From the NCBI GenBank assembly GCA_021234155.1, contig JAJEKV010000011.1, positions 2,108,001 through 2,172,000 on the forward strand: a stretch of DNA of 64,000 nt. The letters run 5' to 3'. A program made the translations under genes and the position numbers. Numbering within the stretch: position 1 is the first letter of the stretch; each line of letters opens with the position of its first letter. Of the stretch, positions 1 through 11,200 are shown in pieces. Source of the DNA: Isoetes taiwanensis (lineage: Eukaryota > Streptophyta > Lycopodiopsida > Isoetales > Isoetaceae). The notes beneath the pieces were generated by a model. It searched no databases and was not told the DNA's origin. It saw only the letters and a list, made by a program, of their open reading frames with translations.

Positions 1-1286
1 AACACAGATAACGTTAGGACAAAAATGATGAATGGCAGTAGAAATGATTTTATGCCTCCTATCAAAGGCCCCATGGTAGCGAACAAGTTGCCTAGGAGGC
101 TTTACTTGCAGCTAGATAATTGCTCAGGTCAGAATAAGAATAGATATCTTTTCTCTTACTTGTCATACTTGGTTTGGTTAGGTGTCTTTGATCAAGTGCA
201 GCTGGGATTCATGATGGTTGGACACACCCACGATGACATAGATGCCCTATTTGGAAACTACTCTACTCTAATGAGAAGATCAGATGCATTGACTATTCCG
301 GAGCTTATGCAACTGTTCAGGCAGTGTAGTTCAAAGGCTCCTTCACCTTACCTTGTGACAGAGGTTCCTGATTGGAAGGAATTCGTGAAAGGTTTTATTC
401 CTGATAAGAAGGACCGTTTATGTGGTCACTTGGAACCTCTACTCTTCAAGTTTTGCATGAAGGATGGATGGCCACTAATGTTCTACAAGATGAGGCCAGG
501 GCATAGGAAGTGGCTCCCTGAAAAGGGAATCAGAATGTGGAAGGAGGATGCCCAAGGTTTACCTATGATTCTGAGAGGGTCACCTAAGGTCCTGCAGCCA
601 TATGGGAGCTTGAAAGATATAGGTGCATTAAGAGCTTCTATTGCCAAGTACATGATGCACTGGGCAGCTATTTCTAGAGCTGGCGATAAGTCATGGTCCA
701 ACACATATATGAATGAAGTTATTGACTCTTGGTCCACCTTCTGCGAGTGCTTGGAGACGTGCGGCCGGTAGAGAGTCATTCAAGATTTCGCCCAAAGACT
801 GTGCAAAGTGCGTTGGAAGAACCCGAAAGAGTGTTTGTGGATGAGCACATTGAAGCATCTCATTACGTTGGGCCTTTCTCGGGTAGACCCAAGAACCCAG
901 TTGAAGTATTCGACCCCTACCAAGATGTCAAGAAAGGAATGCTCTTGCTAATCAGACCACATGATAACTGCCCGATGTGGATGGCTTTTGCCGAAGAGGA
1001 CCCAATAGAGGACCCTAATCTCCCACATTACGAAGAGGTGTTTGTCTCTTGGTTTGAGCCTGTTGCCAGAAAGGGAACCTCATATGCAATGCAGTATAGG
1101 GATTGCTGGAGCAAGAATTGGAGACCCAATCCTAATGACCCGCCACGCTACCAACTTTTGAAAACAATAGACTATGGTTGGGCCATAGAGACCAGGCCAT
1201 TGTCAGTGGTGATCCCCAGTAGTGTTCGGGCTCAGTTGCAAGAATTAGTGGCTAAAGAAGCTAAGGACGATGATGAGAACTCTTGA
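1..1286 (+). CDS. DUF7869-type protein, 3' part, with a frame change
   Basis: The frame is open from base 1, so the 5' end lies outside the window. The first reading frame (to 771) contains LQLDNCSGQNKN and, about 45 residues on, GHTHDDIDALFG. These are the two hallmark motifs of the DUF7869 family, which is widely expanded in plants and some animals and whose acidic residues resemble a DDE/RNase H-like nuclease fold. That function is inference. A second frame (729-1286) continues with a coherent acidic C-terminus ending EAKDDDENS. The two frames overlap by about 40 nt, so either a one-base indel near 730-770 broke the gene or a short splice was missed. No intron is obvious. It may be a gene or a mobile-element-derived copy. 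Confidence 0.6.
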
Positions 1287-1423
1287 GGTATGCAATGCTC
1301 TTTTACATAATTACTATATCATTCATAACATGCAAGTTACAATAGACTAGTTATTATTCATTACGCCTCTGCGTTTTCATCTCAACACAAGAGCTCTTAC
1401 ACTATACAATGCTAAACAGTGAT

Positions 1424-1663
1424 TCATTCATCTTCGGATCCAGAGGGCGTGATCCCCGATATCTCATAGCTCATGCGCCGAAGCCAAATCAGATCGATCG
1501 TAACACCTAATTGACGCAGGGCAACGAATCTCGCCAAAAAGCTTTTCTTCACGGTGTAGGGATCAAGAAGAAGATGCCTGCCTAGGCAACCAACAAGATC
1601 GAGTGGCTCATTGAGCACTTGATCGCCTCGATGTGGTGAACTGATGAAGGCGAAAAAATCCAT
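1424..1663 (-). CDS. Unknown 79-aa small protein, tandem paralogue 1
   Basis: This short ORF begins MDFFAFIS and ends YEISGITPSGSEDE. It is not a family I recognise and no function is proposed. Support comes from its neighbour at 2082-2324, which has the same length and orientation, a shared LDPY/LDPW motif in the middle, and a matching acidic C-terminus (YELNGITSFDVDDE). The 80 bp upstream of both start codons are also clearly alignable, including a TATA box and a CCAAT-like element at identical spacing. No signal peptide or membrane segment is evident. The start chosen is the only Met of the frame and lies about 37 nt from the TATA box, which would give a very short 5' leader. The true start could therefore be different or upstream splicing could be involved. 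Confidence 0.45.
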   Translation of the reverse strand: MDFFAFISSPHRGDQVLNEPLDLVGCLGRHLLLDPYTVKKSFLARFVALRQLGVTIDLIWLRRMSYEISGITPSGSEDE

Positions 1664-1697
1664 GGGAGAAGAATGAACTTTAGCCCCGAAGTGAGAA

Positions 1698-1739
1698 GCT
1701 TTTATAGTGAAGTAGAATTATTGAGGTGAATTATTGGGC
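1698..1739 (-). promoter_or_regulatory. Core promoter of small gene 1 (TATA box plus CCAAT-like box)
   Basis: On the minus strand CCAATAATTCAC lies about 30 nt upstream of CTATAAAAG, which lies about 37 nt upstream of the ATG at 1663. The same order and spacing occurs in front of the paralogue at 2324. Conservation between the two copies is seen directly; promoter function is inference. Confidence 0.45.
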
Positions 1740-2081
1740 TTGACTTCGGCGCCATTATTGCTCGTGTATAAGACCGTTGTATAAATACAAGTATAATACA
1801 TCTTTCATATGGATATATGTATGCTTTTAAAACGTGTGCTTGAGTAATTCAGGTGTGGTTGAAATTAGGAACTGCTTGCAGATATACTGGAAGTCGAATA
1901 GCACACCCTTACACTACATTCAGGTACGATACATCAAACAATATTCATTGTGGTATTATATCCTTACATAGTTTATAGGTGCTGATCAGTTTATAGGTGA
2001 TTATTATATCGTAGTCATCATCGATAACATTGATTGTAATACATACTTCATAGGTACTCATACATCACTAATAACATTGAT

Positions 2082-2324
2082 TCACTCATCATCAACATCA
2101 AAGCTCGTGATGCCATTCAGCTCATAGATCTCTTGATCAGGAAGCCAGTAAATGTGGACTTTAACACGAGTGAGCTTCCTGCAAGCACTAGCAGGACCAC
2201 CAGCCTTAGATTGGAGCCATGGATCAAGACTAACACCATTTCTTGCGCATTCATTCAGATCGTTGTAGCTCAAGTAGCACCTGAAAGATCGGATGTGCTC
2301 TGGACGAGGCATCGTGGAAGCCAT
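2082..2324 (-). CDS. Unknown 80-aa small protein, tandem paralogue 2
   Basis: The ORF begins MASTMPRPEH and ends YELNGITSFDVDDE. It aligns with the ORF at 1424-1663 over the C-terminal half (a leucine-rich stretch, an aliphatic-Trp-Leu pattern, then the GIT motif and an acidic tail) and more weakly over the N-terminal half around LDPW. Two Met codons lie near the start (residues 1 and 5). The first is used because it sits at the same distance from the conserved TATA box as in paralogue 1. The family is unknown to me. The tandem arrangement with duplicated promoters suggests an expanding small-gene family, so more copies may lie outside the window. Confidence 0.45.
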   Translation of the reverse strand: MASTMPRPEHIRSFRCYLSYNDLNECARNGVSLDPWLQSKAGGPASACRKLTRVKVHIYWLPDQEIYELNGITSFDVDDE

Positions 2325-2358
2325 GGAAGATGAATGATCTCTACCCCCGAGTCGAGCT

Positions 2359-2400
2359 GTTTTTATAGTCGGGTGAAATTATTGTAGTGAATTATTGGTG
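2359..2400 (-). promoter_or_regulatory. Core promoter of small gene 2 (TATA box plus CCAAT-like box)
   Basis: On the minus strand CCAATAATTCAC is followed after about 20 nt by CTATAAAAA and then, after about 37 nt, by the ATG at 2324. The intervening bases (a run of C/G followed by TAGAGATCATTC) also align with the promoter of the sister gene. Confidence 0.45.
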
Positions 2401-2854
2401 TAGAATATAGGGCCATTATTGAGCTTCTACAGGTATCATGTACGCGTACAAGTATGACACATAATTTGTATGTATATGTGTATGTTAATTACCTCATGTT
2501 TGTTGGGCTCGAGAACTAGGTGAAAGTATTCGTGCTTGAGCAAATAAGGTGTGCTTAAAATTCTCAAAATTGCGTTATTTTATCCAATTAATGAAATCAT
2601 GCTTTTAACTGCTCTGTTTTCAGAACTTACAACATCAACAGGGATTCTGAGCTTTGAATTACGTTGCTGTGCTTGGCAGAGCATGGAAGCTTTGGGCTAA
2701 AATGTGTTCTGTATCATCTAAAACAGCACTATGTTGGGGATATTTCTCAAACAGCCCGTTGCCAGAATTCTTTTCGCCAGCTGGGTGTTCAGAAGAGCTG
2801 AAATCATCATATTGAGGTCAGACTTGAATTTTAGGGGTATTCGAATGGCTTACA

Positions 2855-3498
2855 ATGGAGATACTGGAGATTAGGGATGCAAATGCTGAGAATTTCAGAT
2901 GTAAGGGAAGAGAAAGAGAACCCAGTTTTTTTCAGCCACAGAGTCGAAGGTCTTTGAAGGATTCAAAGCAGGATTATGATTCTGGTGAGGGATCTCAGAA
3001 GAAAGAGGTTTATGGATTTGATGAAGATGGACTTGAAATTGATGACGAGCTGTCTTCAAATCCTTTTTGGCTTTTCTTGCAAAAGATCGGCATGAATCTG
3101 TATGTATTCTTTCTCCTTACTATATTCTTTTAGTGTTGACATTATGGGATGTCTTTCTACAAATAAGTTGCATTCATATCACATGTTAAAATAGATTAAT
3201 GCAAGGAAGTCCACGATTCTATATAAATACATTCTGATATCCCATTAAGTGCCTGGTGCCTGCATGTACTTAGCATCTTGGTTTCTGTGTATGTTTGAGC
3301 TGTTATAATTAACTGTTAGTCATACTAAGTGACTCTAAGGCAGTGCACAGTAAAGGACCAATTTGTTGATGATGCAACTGTTTATTGTGTCCCATGCTAC
3401 AGGCGATTGTGCTCATTGGTTTTGCTATACCAGTAATAGCAGTAATAGGCACTAATTGGACGTCGGAGATTAAAACAGTGCAAGGGCGATCAAGCTAG
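2855..3498 (+). CDS. Probable two-exon small membrane protein (unknown)
   Basis: Exon 1 runs 2855-3103. It encodes a charged region and then the acidic stretch FDEDGLEIDDEL and SNPFWLFLQKIGMNL. A donor GTATTC at 3104 and an acceptor CTACAG ending at 3402 join it in frame to exon 2 (3403-3498). Exon 2 encodes the hydrophobic helix AIVLIGFAIPVIAVIG and a short polar tail before TAG. The product would be about 114 aa with one transmembrane helix near the C-terminus. The layout resembles small nucleus-encoded organelle membrane proteins, but I cannot name the family. An upstream in-frame ATG at 2702 is followed by a transit-peptide-like stretch but is separated by in-frame stops near 2815, so the N-terminus is uncertain or the gene is damaged. 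Confidence 0.4.
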
Positions 3499-3721
3499 GG
3501 CAACGATCAAGCAGTGTTAAGTTAGTGTTTGAGCTTGGAGTTTGGAGCTAGGGCAGATCCGGTGAGACCACATTTGCTTCTGCTTCATCTATTTGCTCAC
3601 AGAAACGATAAGAACAGAGGCAGGTCTGGGCTAGGAGAATGAGGAGAATGATTATTTACAGGGTCAGGTTGCTAGATACACAAATCTCATAAAAACTGAC
3701 GTGGCGGTAATTTTTTTCCCT

Positions 3722-3819
3722 TAGATTCCTTTTTCCTAAGATCTATGGCTACAGAAATAAAAAAATTGGCTAGATTCCCTTTTCCTAAGATCTACGGCTA
3801 CAGAAATTAAAAATTTGGC
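3722..3819. repeat. 49-bp tandem duplication
   Basis: Two adjacent copies of a 49-bp unit (3722-3770 and 3771-3819) both carry TTTTCCTAAGATCTA and GGCTACAGAAAT, with a few substitutions. The rest of 3500-4230 shows no gene. Confidence 0.8.
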
Positions 3820-4230
3820 AAGAAAAAGCACGGAGATGAGAAAGGTCAAGAATAACTGATTGTAATTTTCTTTGCCTTTTTCCATTTCTTCGTCACTTCG
3901 TTTGTAGGAGGTTCATTCGACGTGGGTTCTTTCTAAGGTATACCTTCTTTTATGTGAGGTTTTCACGTTTTCAAATTTTCGCATTTTCGCATTTGACTTC
4001 TCGAGGTTGCTTGCTTCCTGTGCTATGGTTGCACTTGTGCCATTGTCTCACGCTCCTCCTTGTAGGTATCGATCAAACATCTACACCAAAACATTTCTCG
4101 TTTTTCTAACAAAGCGATTTTCTCTCAGACGTGGATCAATTTTCCTCTGGGGCTAGGTGTTCTAATTTTTTTTTCCAAGCTGAATCGTCATATTCTTTCC
4201 ATTGCATCAATCTTGCATTGCCGGATTAAA

Positions 4231-4650
4231 TAATTGCAAAGCTTCATCCGCTCGTTCTCTACACTTGCACTTGGGGACAATTAGTTGTGTTCATTGTTTT
4301 GCGAAGGTCCTTAGCATCATCTAAACGTTTCGATGGCGGCCCCATCTAGCAAGACAAGGTACGAAAACCCCAACATATCTTTCATGTTCTTCTTTTTTGT
4401 GCTACCTACGGGCATTATATTCTCATGACTAGGAGTAAATCCCCTTGTAACCATTTCTTGAAATAATTGCCAAGCTTCATCCGCTCGGTCTCTTTGTAGG
4501 AGGCACCGATGAGCATACACACCTGCGACCGATGAGCATGGCATACACACCGCACTTGGGGACAATTAGTTGCGTTCATTGTTTGCGAAGGCCCTTAGCA
4601 TCATCTAATCGCTTTTCGATGGCAAAGCCCATCTAGCAAGACAAGATAAG
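4231..4650. repeat. Local direct duplication in decayed PPR DNA
   Basis: The segment 4231-4362 (GCTTCATCCGCTCG ... CACTTGGGGACAATTAG ... CATCTAGCAAGACAAG) recurs at about 4465-4650 with an extra insert of roughly 50 bp. It overlaps the PPR pseudogene. Confidence 0.7.
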
Positions 4651-4960
4651 TAATCACATGAGGGATGCACTTGTTCTCGGATCATTGTCCAAAAATACTT
4701 GGTAAGCATCATCGGCTTTATCGGTCTTACGGGGAATATGGATCAAGGGTGTATATGTGAAAGCATCAGGTTTAATACCCGCATCTAGCATATCCTTCAT
4801 TAGCTCCCATTGCCTCGGGTAACCTCCCAAAACCTTGCACAATCCATCAATTATTGCATTATAGGTAACTACATTCGGTGGAATGGCAGGTCCTTGCCAC
4901 AATGCGGATAACTTCTTGCATCTTAGTTGCATTGAGTGATGGCATTCTGGATAGCATAGA
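4317..4960 (-). pseudogene. Pentatricopeptide repeat (PPR) gene fragment, degenerate
   Basis: On the minus strand a frame at 4654-4965 contains PNVVTYNAIIDGLCK, then KDMLDAGIKPDAFTYTPLI and KADDAYQVF. A second frame at 4317-4565 contains DEAWQLFQEMVTRGFTP. These are typical 35-residue PPR repeat pieces of the class seen in organelle RNA-binding proteins. The repeats are in different frames, are interrupted by a local duplication and have no start, targeting peptide or full repeat array. This is a decayed fragment, not a working gene. Confidence 0.7.
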
Positions 4961-5810
4961 AACAAATGTAATGGATATATTTGTTATCAAGTATGGGCTT
5001 TTACGAGAGAGGCAATCCCGCCTAGGGTCTTGTTTCCAAATGTTTCCTTTCTTACGCTTAGGCATACCTTCATGATTTTCTCCTCAATGAAAGCTTGTAA
5101 GGTTTAACTTCCATCTCATTTTGCATTGTCTTCCCCGGCATTTGCCCATTGTAATGGTTTTCTCTAACAAAGTTGGAGAGCTTATGCTCTTGCTGGTTTT
5201 ATAATACTCTATAGATGTTTATTATTCCTGATTCTCAGTATTTGTGCGACCACTTGCATCCGATTTTGCATTATCTTTTTGCTTTGTAGAAAAAAAAACA
5301 CCCAATAATGCCCAAAAAGTCCAAGTACAAGCTATTGAGCTTTTATCGAGATGCTAAAGTCTTCTTTTTATGCTACCGCGGAGATTTTTGAAATAGAGGC
5401 ATGTTTTGTAAATTATGTTATGCCCTTTTTCCTTAAGGTTTTAGCTTGTTTAATATCTTTGTAGCGTTTTGATTATGTACAAGATTTTTATAATGAAGTA
5501 GCAAGAGCTATATTAGTATATGTGTGCCACCGTTAGCAAATTATAGATGCCCCATGCCAGATAAATTACGTGTTTGTAGGTACATGTGCTCCATTTTTTT
5601 AATTATGATTACTTACGAGTCGTCGTTGCTAGATACACATATAGCTAGAAGGCAATCCTTTAAAGTTGACATGCAACTAAGATATCCGACCATGGTGCGG
5701 CGGAGACACTTAAGAATCTAGAAACATGCTTGGACAATGTCCGCCCATAATAAGCCAAATTTAGTTATCATTCTCGGATCATTTTATCCCATTTGAATCT
5801 GTGGGCAATT

Positions 5811-6222
5811 CTAAGACAATACAAGAAAGTTGCATCCATTTCTAGAATGCCTTAGATTAGTTGAATGAACTGAAAACATGTAGAAAGTAGCAAGCTATAA
5901 AGATGTTTCTACCAAATTGTTGTACAAGACCTAATTGATCAATCCACATTGAACAAAAGGTTCAAGTGCATGAATCCTACGGATGTCCTCGCACCGCATA
6001 CACATACCATCATGGTGCGCGAAGAAAACGGACATACATTTACATAATTAGCTTATAGCGATTTGCAAACAATCGGCGGCTCAATAAGCATCATCATATA
6101 GCGGTTGCAAACAATACGATGGCTCAATAAGCATCATCATGCTCTATGCTCGCATCTATAGAAATTATAGCAGTTCATAGAGCCACAATCCATGTATGAA
6201 TATAAGTTGAGACATATCTGAT
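5811..6222. repeat. Dispersed direct duplication, copy 1 (copy 2 at 8183-8457)
   Basis: The two segments share GACAATACAAGAAAGTTGC, TCTAGAATGCCTTAGATTAG and a later block GGCTCAATAAGCATCATCAT. The last block is itself tandemly repeated with a period of about 42 bp in both copies. Copy 1 carries an extra insert between the two blocks. Confidence 0.75.
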
Positions 6223-7778
6223 TTATTTTCATGTCTAAAGCCTCTTACAAGGCTATTCTAGGACCTGATAGACACAATAGCATCTTTGAAATTGTCTCAT
6301 TCTTCTAGAACTTGCTAAAAACCGCCTTATTCTTTTCATCCAAAACCTCTTAGGAGGCACTTCTAGATCCTAATACACACAATCGCATGTCGAAATTGCT
6401 AGATTTGAACTAGGTTTCACGATTCTCTTGCTCGTTATATGTATGCAGCATATTTTACATATTGTTGTTCACCAGCATACGCTTTCGTAATCAAGGATAA
6501 ACTGTAAGATTGTTTGTTATGGAATAAATTGCAAGTATAACATATAGCTACAAGGCAATCTTAGTATATGTCCAGACATATACTAGTTTTTTAGATATTT
6601 TATGGAAACGACCTATTGATTTCGAGCAGAATCTCACTCTCTACAAGCCACAGGATGAAGCATATGACCACAGAATCATAGCAACAAAGTCAGTTGTAAG
6701 ATCTGGCAACTTATGATGTCAGGGGAAAAAAGAGATTACTAATCACATACAAAAGCAGCCATTTTGCATCTAACCAAGGTTATTAACAGCTAATGACTCA
6801 GTCTAGTAAATTAATCTTGACTCCTATGCCTTATGAAATTGTTGGACTACTTGGGATGCAGGCTAATGAGCAGATCTAGGCTGAAAGATGGATTTAACAG
6901 AACTCTAGAATTGTTTTGCCCTGCTTCTGAGCATAGAAAAATGCAATAATCTGAAGTATGCAGTGCAGTTTAGGACATACGTTAAATAGAAGCTAAAGCT
7001 AAGACTCAGACAAACACTAAAATCCAAAATATGGCCCTATTTTATGTCCATCACCTTGTAAGCCTAGAGAAGCTATAATTGCACTATGAAGCAATCTAGT
7101 AATGGATATCCTAAGAAGCAAATAGGAGAAATCCACTCTGTAGTTACAAATTGAAGTTAAAAATGTAATTATTCCTAGCTTCCCAAATCCATACTCGACC
7201 GCCTGTTCTGTATCCTATTTTCTATCACCAAGGAATATTTTGTGGCCATGCAATTAGAAGCGTAATAAATGTACCTTTATAGCAAGCACACTAAGTGCAT
7301 GCAAACAACCATATGCAATTAGTCTCACTATTAGATCACTATCCAGAATATCATATGTGCATTTGCCACTACAAAAATTTGTTGAAGATGATATGTTACC
7401 CAAAGAGTCAGGAAATATCATGGCATTCTAGTTTACTTCTAGATTACTTCCTAACATCAAGAAAGAATGTAGATCTGCTTAGACTTTCATAGAGTTTGTC
7501 TTTAAAACTGACAAAGTTACACCGTTCCAGAATGAATCTCATGATGTACATGCATCAATATGATACATCTATCTTTTAAGGTCTGCAAATCATCATGAGG
7601 CAGTAAATATCTTATAAACATACACACGAGTGTAGATCTATACATTTGCCATATAAGTCCTTCAAATATTTAAGTATTTAGGAACAAATACATCTACTAA
7701 GGAACATGTATGCCACATTTTTATTTCTACTCAAAGAGTACTCTAAGAAATTTAGAAGTGAAATACTATAAAGCTTTC

Positions 7779-8060
7779 AAACCTGAGTAGCTTGGTGTTG
7801 TGAATTAATGCCGTCTTCCGTATATCCACACATTCTATTCTCATTTTAGGCAACAGAGTTTAGATCTGCTGCTTGCTTCTCATTTCAATGAAACCCTCCA
7901 CAGAATCCACCGCAATAAGTGCAAATCCATGATCCACGCTGTCACTAGGAGCCCAACAATTTTGTGGAATTGAAACACCTTAGTCTTCTTTGCAGATCAG
8001 GAATTTCTTTCCGATCCTTTTCCTTGCAACCACATTTAGGAAACCCTTATTTCGACCCAT
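7779..8060 (-). pseudogene. Unrecognised coding-like remnant
   Basis: On the minus strand a frame starts MGRNKGFLNVVARKR and continues, after an in-frame stop, with SVDHGFALIAVDSVEGF. The composition is more protein-like than its surroundings, but I recognise no family and the frame has two stops. It may be chance. Confidence 0.2.
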
Positions 8061-8182
8061 AGGATGATTATGGCCTAAATTTCAGATCACAAACACAGTG
8101 TCAGCAAAAGAAAATGCCTTCTCTTTGTTTCTAGGATTTTTTTTATATGCCAGTATACTGCCGTTGCTACCGGCTGTTCCAG

Positions 8183-8457
8183 CTATAGACAATACAAGAA
8201 AGTTGCGTCCATTTCTAGAATGCCTTAGATTAGTTGAATGGACTGAAAAGATGTAGAAAGTAGCAATGCACATGCTTTAAAGATGTTTGTATCAAATTTG
8301 TAAATCAATCTGACGGCTCAATAAGCATCATCATATAGCAGTTGCAAACAATACGATGGCTCAATAAGCATGATCATGCTCAATGCTCTGCATCTTTAGA
8401 AATTATAGCAGTTCATAGAGCCACAATCCATATACGAATATAAGCAGAGACATATCT
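8183..8457. repeat. Dispersed direct duplication, copy 2 (copy 1 at 5811-6222)
   Basis: This is the second copy of the block described at 5811-6222, same orientation, slightly diverged and more compact. Confidence 0.75.
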
Positions 8458-8821
8458 GTGTCTTTTGTAAGCAATCCAGTTCTTTTAGTACAGAACTAAC
8501 TTTCAGAGAGGCTGTCAATTTTTAAATGTGGAAACCACTATTCTTCTTTTGCTTATACTGTCGTAATATTATGCAAGACTTCCTTTGTACCTTTAACGTT
8601 TTCTTATTGTATTATTGGATAATGGTAATGACTTGTTCCCTTCATTCATACATACATTGTGACAAACATAACTTTTGCATAACTCATAACAATCAAAAGC
8701 AAAGCAAATCCACTTACAATAAATACCTAGCTATTTCCTAAAAAAAGATTAAAAAAAAAAAACAAATGCCTAGCTATTTCAAATGCGCTTACAATAAATG
8801 CCTAGCTTCCATATTGTACAT

Positions 8822-9345
8822 CAGTTACAACTTGACCATAGATGAATGTCTATCTCTAAACAAGCAATCGGGACAACAAATGATACAACTTGACCATAAA
8901 TGAATGTCTATCTCTAAACAAGCAGTCGGGACAACAAATGATGAGAACGCTAATGAAATTATACAACCATGATCACAAAACGAGCAATCCAATGACCATC
9001 GAAAAGGCGACATATGTTTTTGATGACAAGCTTGCCTTGGAATTGTTTGGACATATTGACTTCTTTCCAGATCCGCCATGTGATGACAGTTAATAGCCTT
9101 ACAAACTTCGCTTTAACATTTCTCATATGTTGAACTATTAAAAAATACTTAAACTGTTAGACATAACACATGTTAGACATAACACAGTACAATTTTGATC
9201 CCAATCTCGAATGCTATTTAAATCATTATAAACACATCTAAGCTAAAACCAAAGAATAGGGAAAAAACAAAAACGTCTCCATCACAAAACAACTCCAACA
9301 CAACTAACAATGCCGCAGGTAAAATAAAACCTACGATAAAGATAT
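8822..9345 (+). mobile_element. ORF-B/helicase element fragment (ORF-B 3' end plus spacer)
   Basis: The segment starts with two tandem copies of the stretch encoding LTIDECLSLNKQ. It continues through ORF-B to its stop (HIDFFPDPPCDDS, ending about 9092), then through the non-coding spacer that follows ORF-B in the other copies (CAATTTTGATCCCAATCTCG ... ACGATAAAGATATATTG). Homology stops near 9345, where the facing helicase should begin. Confidence 0.7.
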
Positions 9346-9861
9346 ATTGACAAACTTAAAAGATTATAAAATAGCAGTAAGATGGATACCTTTGAAGATC
9401 TTGACTTTGCCATCCATAGCAAAAAATTCCACAAAGAAGATGGATGTTTAAGTAATGAAAAAGGAAATTAAATTTAACAAATGGAGATGGCCTGGTCTTC
9501 GTTGACACACCTGCAATAGGGTGAAAATGATGGAAACAACATAAATTCTGATGCAAATGCATAACAGAGAGTAGTAGAAAGGATTCGAGACTAGACGTTC
9601 TCTCAAAGATTAAGAATTTCCATGGCCTTTTCTATCTCCGTTTGTGCCCTATTTTCACCAATTTTTCTAATTTTGACTCGGGTCCTCCTCTACGTGGCGC
9701 AATCATACACCTTCACCTACAACAATCTCAACCATCTACATCTTACTTAGGCAATAAACCATATATATAGGATCCAAGGATTTCTTGTAGGTTGCTAACA
9801 TTCGTGTTGAAGCATATTTCATAATAGCAAGGCAGATGTAGGTGTAGATGCGTCTTCCTTT

Positions 9862-10760
9862 TTGAATCAGAAGCATTACTACACATTCCACTTAGACTGC
9901 AATGAATCAGAAGATATTGTAAGATTCACCGACTACCATCCACTACATCATTTTGAGGAGTTCTTACTACTCGAAGAAGTACCGTTCACGCAGGAAAGCC
10001 AACTCTTATCTACCAACAACGTCACATCATCATACTTCCTTGAATGTAAAATTAGAGGATTGACAGCGAGCGAAGATGACATCATGAAGTACATTGCCGC
10101 CTATGGTGAATACCACCTCTTAGAACATGAAGACCAAGCCCAAATTCTAAATGGATTTTTGCAAAGAATGAATGCAGTGTACGAATTTCCAATAACATCT
10201 CCAAACATTGGCAATGAAAATGAAGTCGAAGAGGTAATGACACAAAATAGTAGCCTAACAACACCACAAGGAATTTGGAAAAACATACTTACTCAAGCAC
10301 CTCCTAAGCGATTACCAAAAAATAAACAAGAGAACAATTGTGACAGCAACAACAGGTATAGCAGCTTGCAAGATACGCAATGAGCTACCACACTCCATCA
10401 CCAGTTTGCCATACCAATAAAAAAGCAATGGCCACAAACAATATCAAGAACAGATGTAAGATATCAGCAAATCAAAACATTCGATGTACTGATCATCGAC
10501 GAAATGTCCATGACGACAACATTAATACTAAACATGGTTTTACGACAAATCCCAGAAGTGCACACATTACCGAAAAATACTACAAACAAAAACTATTTTG
10601 ATATTCGGTGATGATGCCCAACTTCCATCAATCTGTCACTACAAAAGACAAGAAAAATCCATCTGTAGCATATGCCCCCTCTCAAACTCCATTCACTATA
10701 AACAAGCCAAAAAGTACCACCTACATCACTCCATCAGACACTCATCGATCCAATATACAT
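9862..10760 (+). pseudogene. Pif1-like (SF1B) helicase of a mobile element, decayed
   Basis: A 173-aa frame (9862-10383) is followed in shifted frames by recognisable Pif1-family motifs. These are TIVTATTGIAAC (motif Ia type), VLIIDEMSM (Walker B / motif II) near 10490-10510, and ILIFGDDAQLPSICH (motif III) near 10600. The order and spacing match Pif1/RRM3 helicases, including those of Helitron-like transposons. No intact Walker A is seen and several frameshifts separate the motifs, so this copy is dead. The product would unwind DNA using ATP. Truncated second and third copies occur at 12003-12290 (+) and 15137-15400 (-). An antisense frame at 10726-10908 (STNRTKKNF ... NEIERHY) recurs in the other copies and may belong to a second ORF. 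Confidence 0.65.
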
Positions 10761-11200
10761 AGGATATGAGGTTGTTGTAGCCATTTTTTATTGTGTTATA
10801 AAGGTTTATGTAATGTCTTTCGATTTCGTTTGCCTTTTTCTTGCTTTTGGTTTCTTCTAAGAGGTCGATGCAGAAGTTTTTTTTCGTACGGTTTGTGCTT
10901 GTTAACATCGGCTGCCATTTTGAGATTTGGTTTTGATTTGTGCTATTTGTGCCTAGTTGATAGTTTGTTGTTTGTCCTACCTATTTCTTCTTGTTCTTAT
11001 TGCACGTTAGGCAATATATCTTTATCGTAGGTCTTATTTTACCTGCGGCATTGTTAATTGTGTTAGAGTTATTTGTTGTGATTGTGATGTAGATGTTTTT
11101 GTTTTTTCCTTATTTTTTAGTTTTAGCTTAGGTGTGTTTATAATAATTAAAATAGCATTCGGGATTGGGATCAAAATTGCCCTGTATTATGTTCAACAAT

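Larger units (their letters stand above)
5066..8760. other. Long stretch without a recognisable gene
   Basis: AT-rich DNA with only short chance ORFs. It contains a dispersed duplication (5811-6222 against 8183-8457) and a short minus-strand coding-like remnant at 7779-8060. No transposon ends or RNA genes were recognised. Confidence 0.5.
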
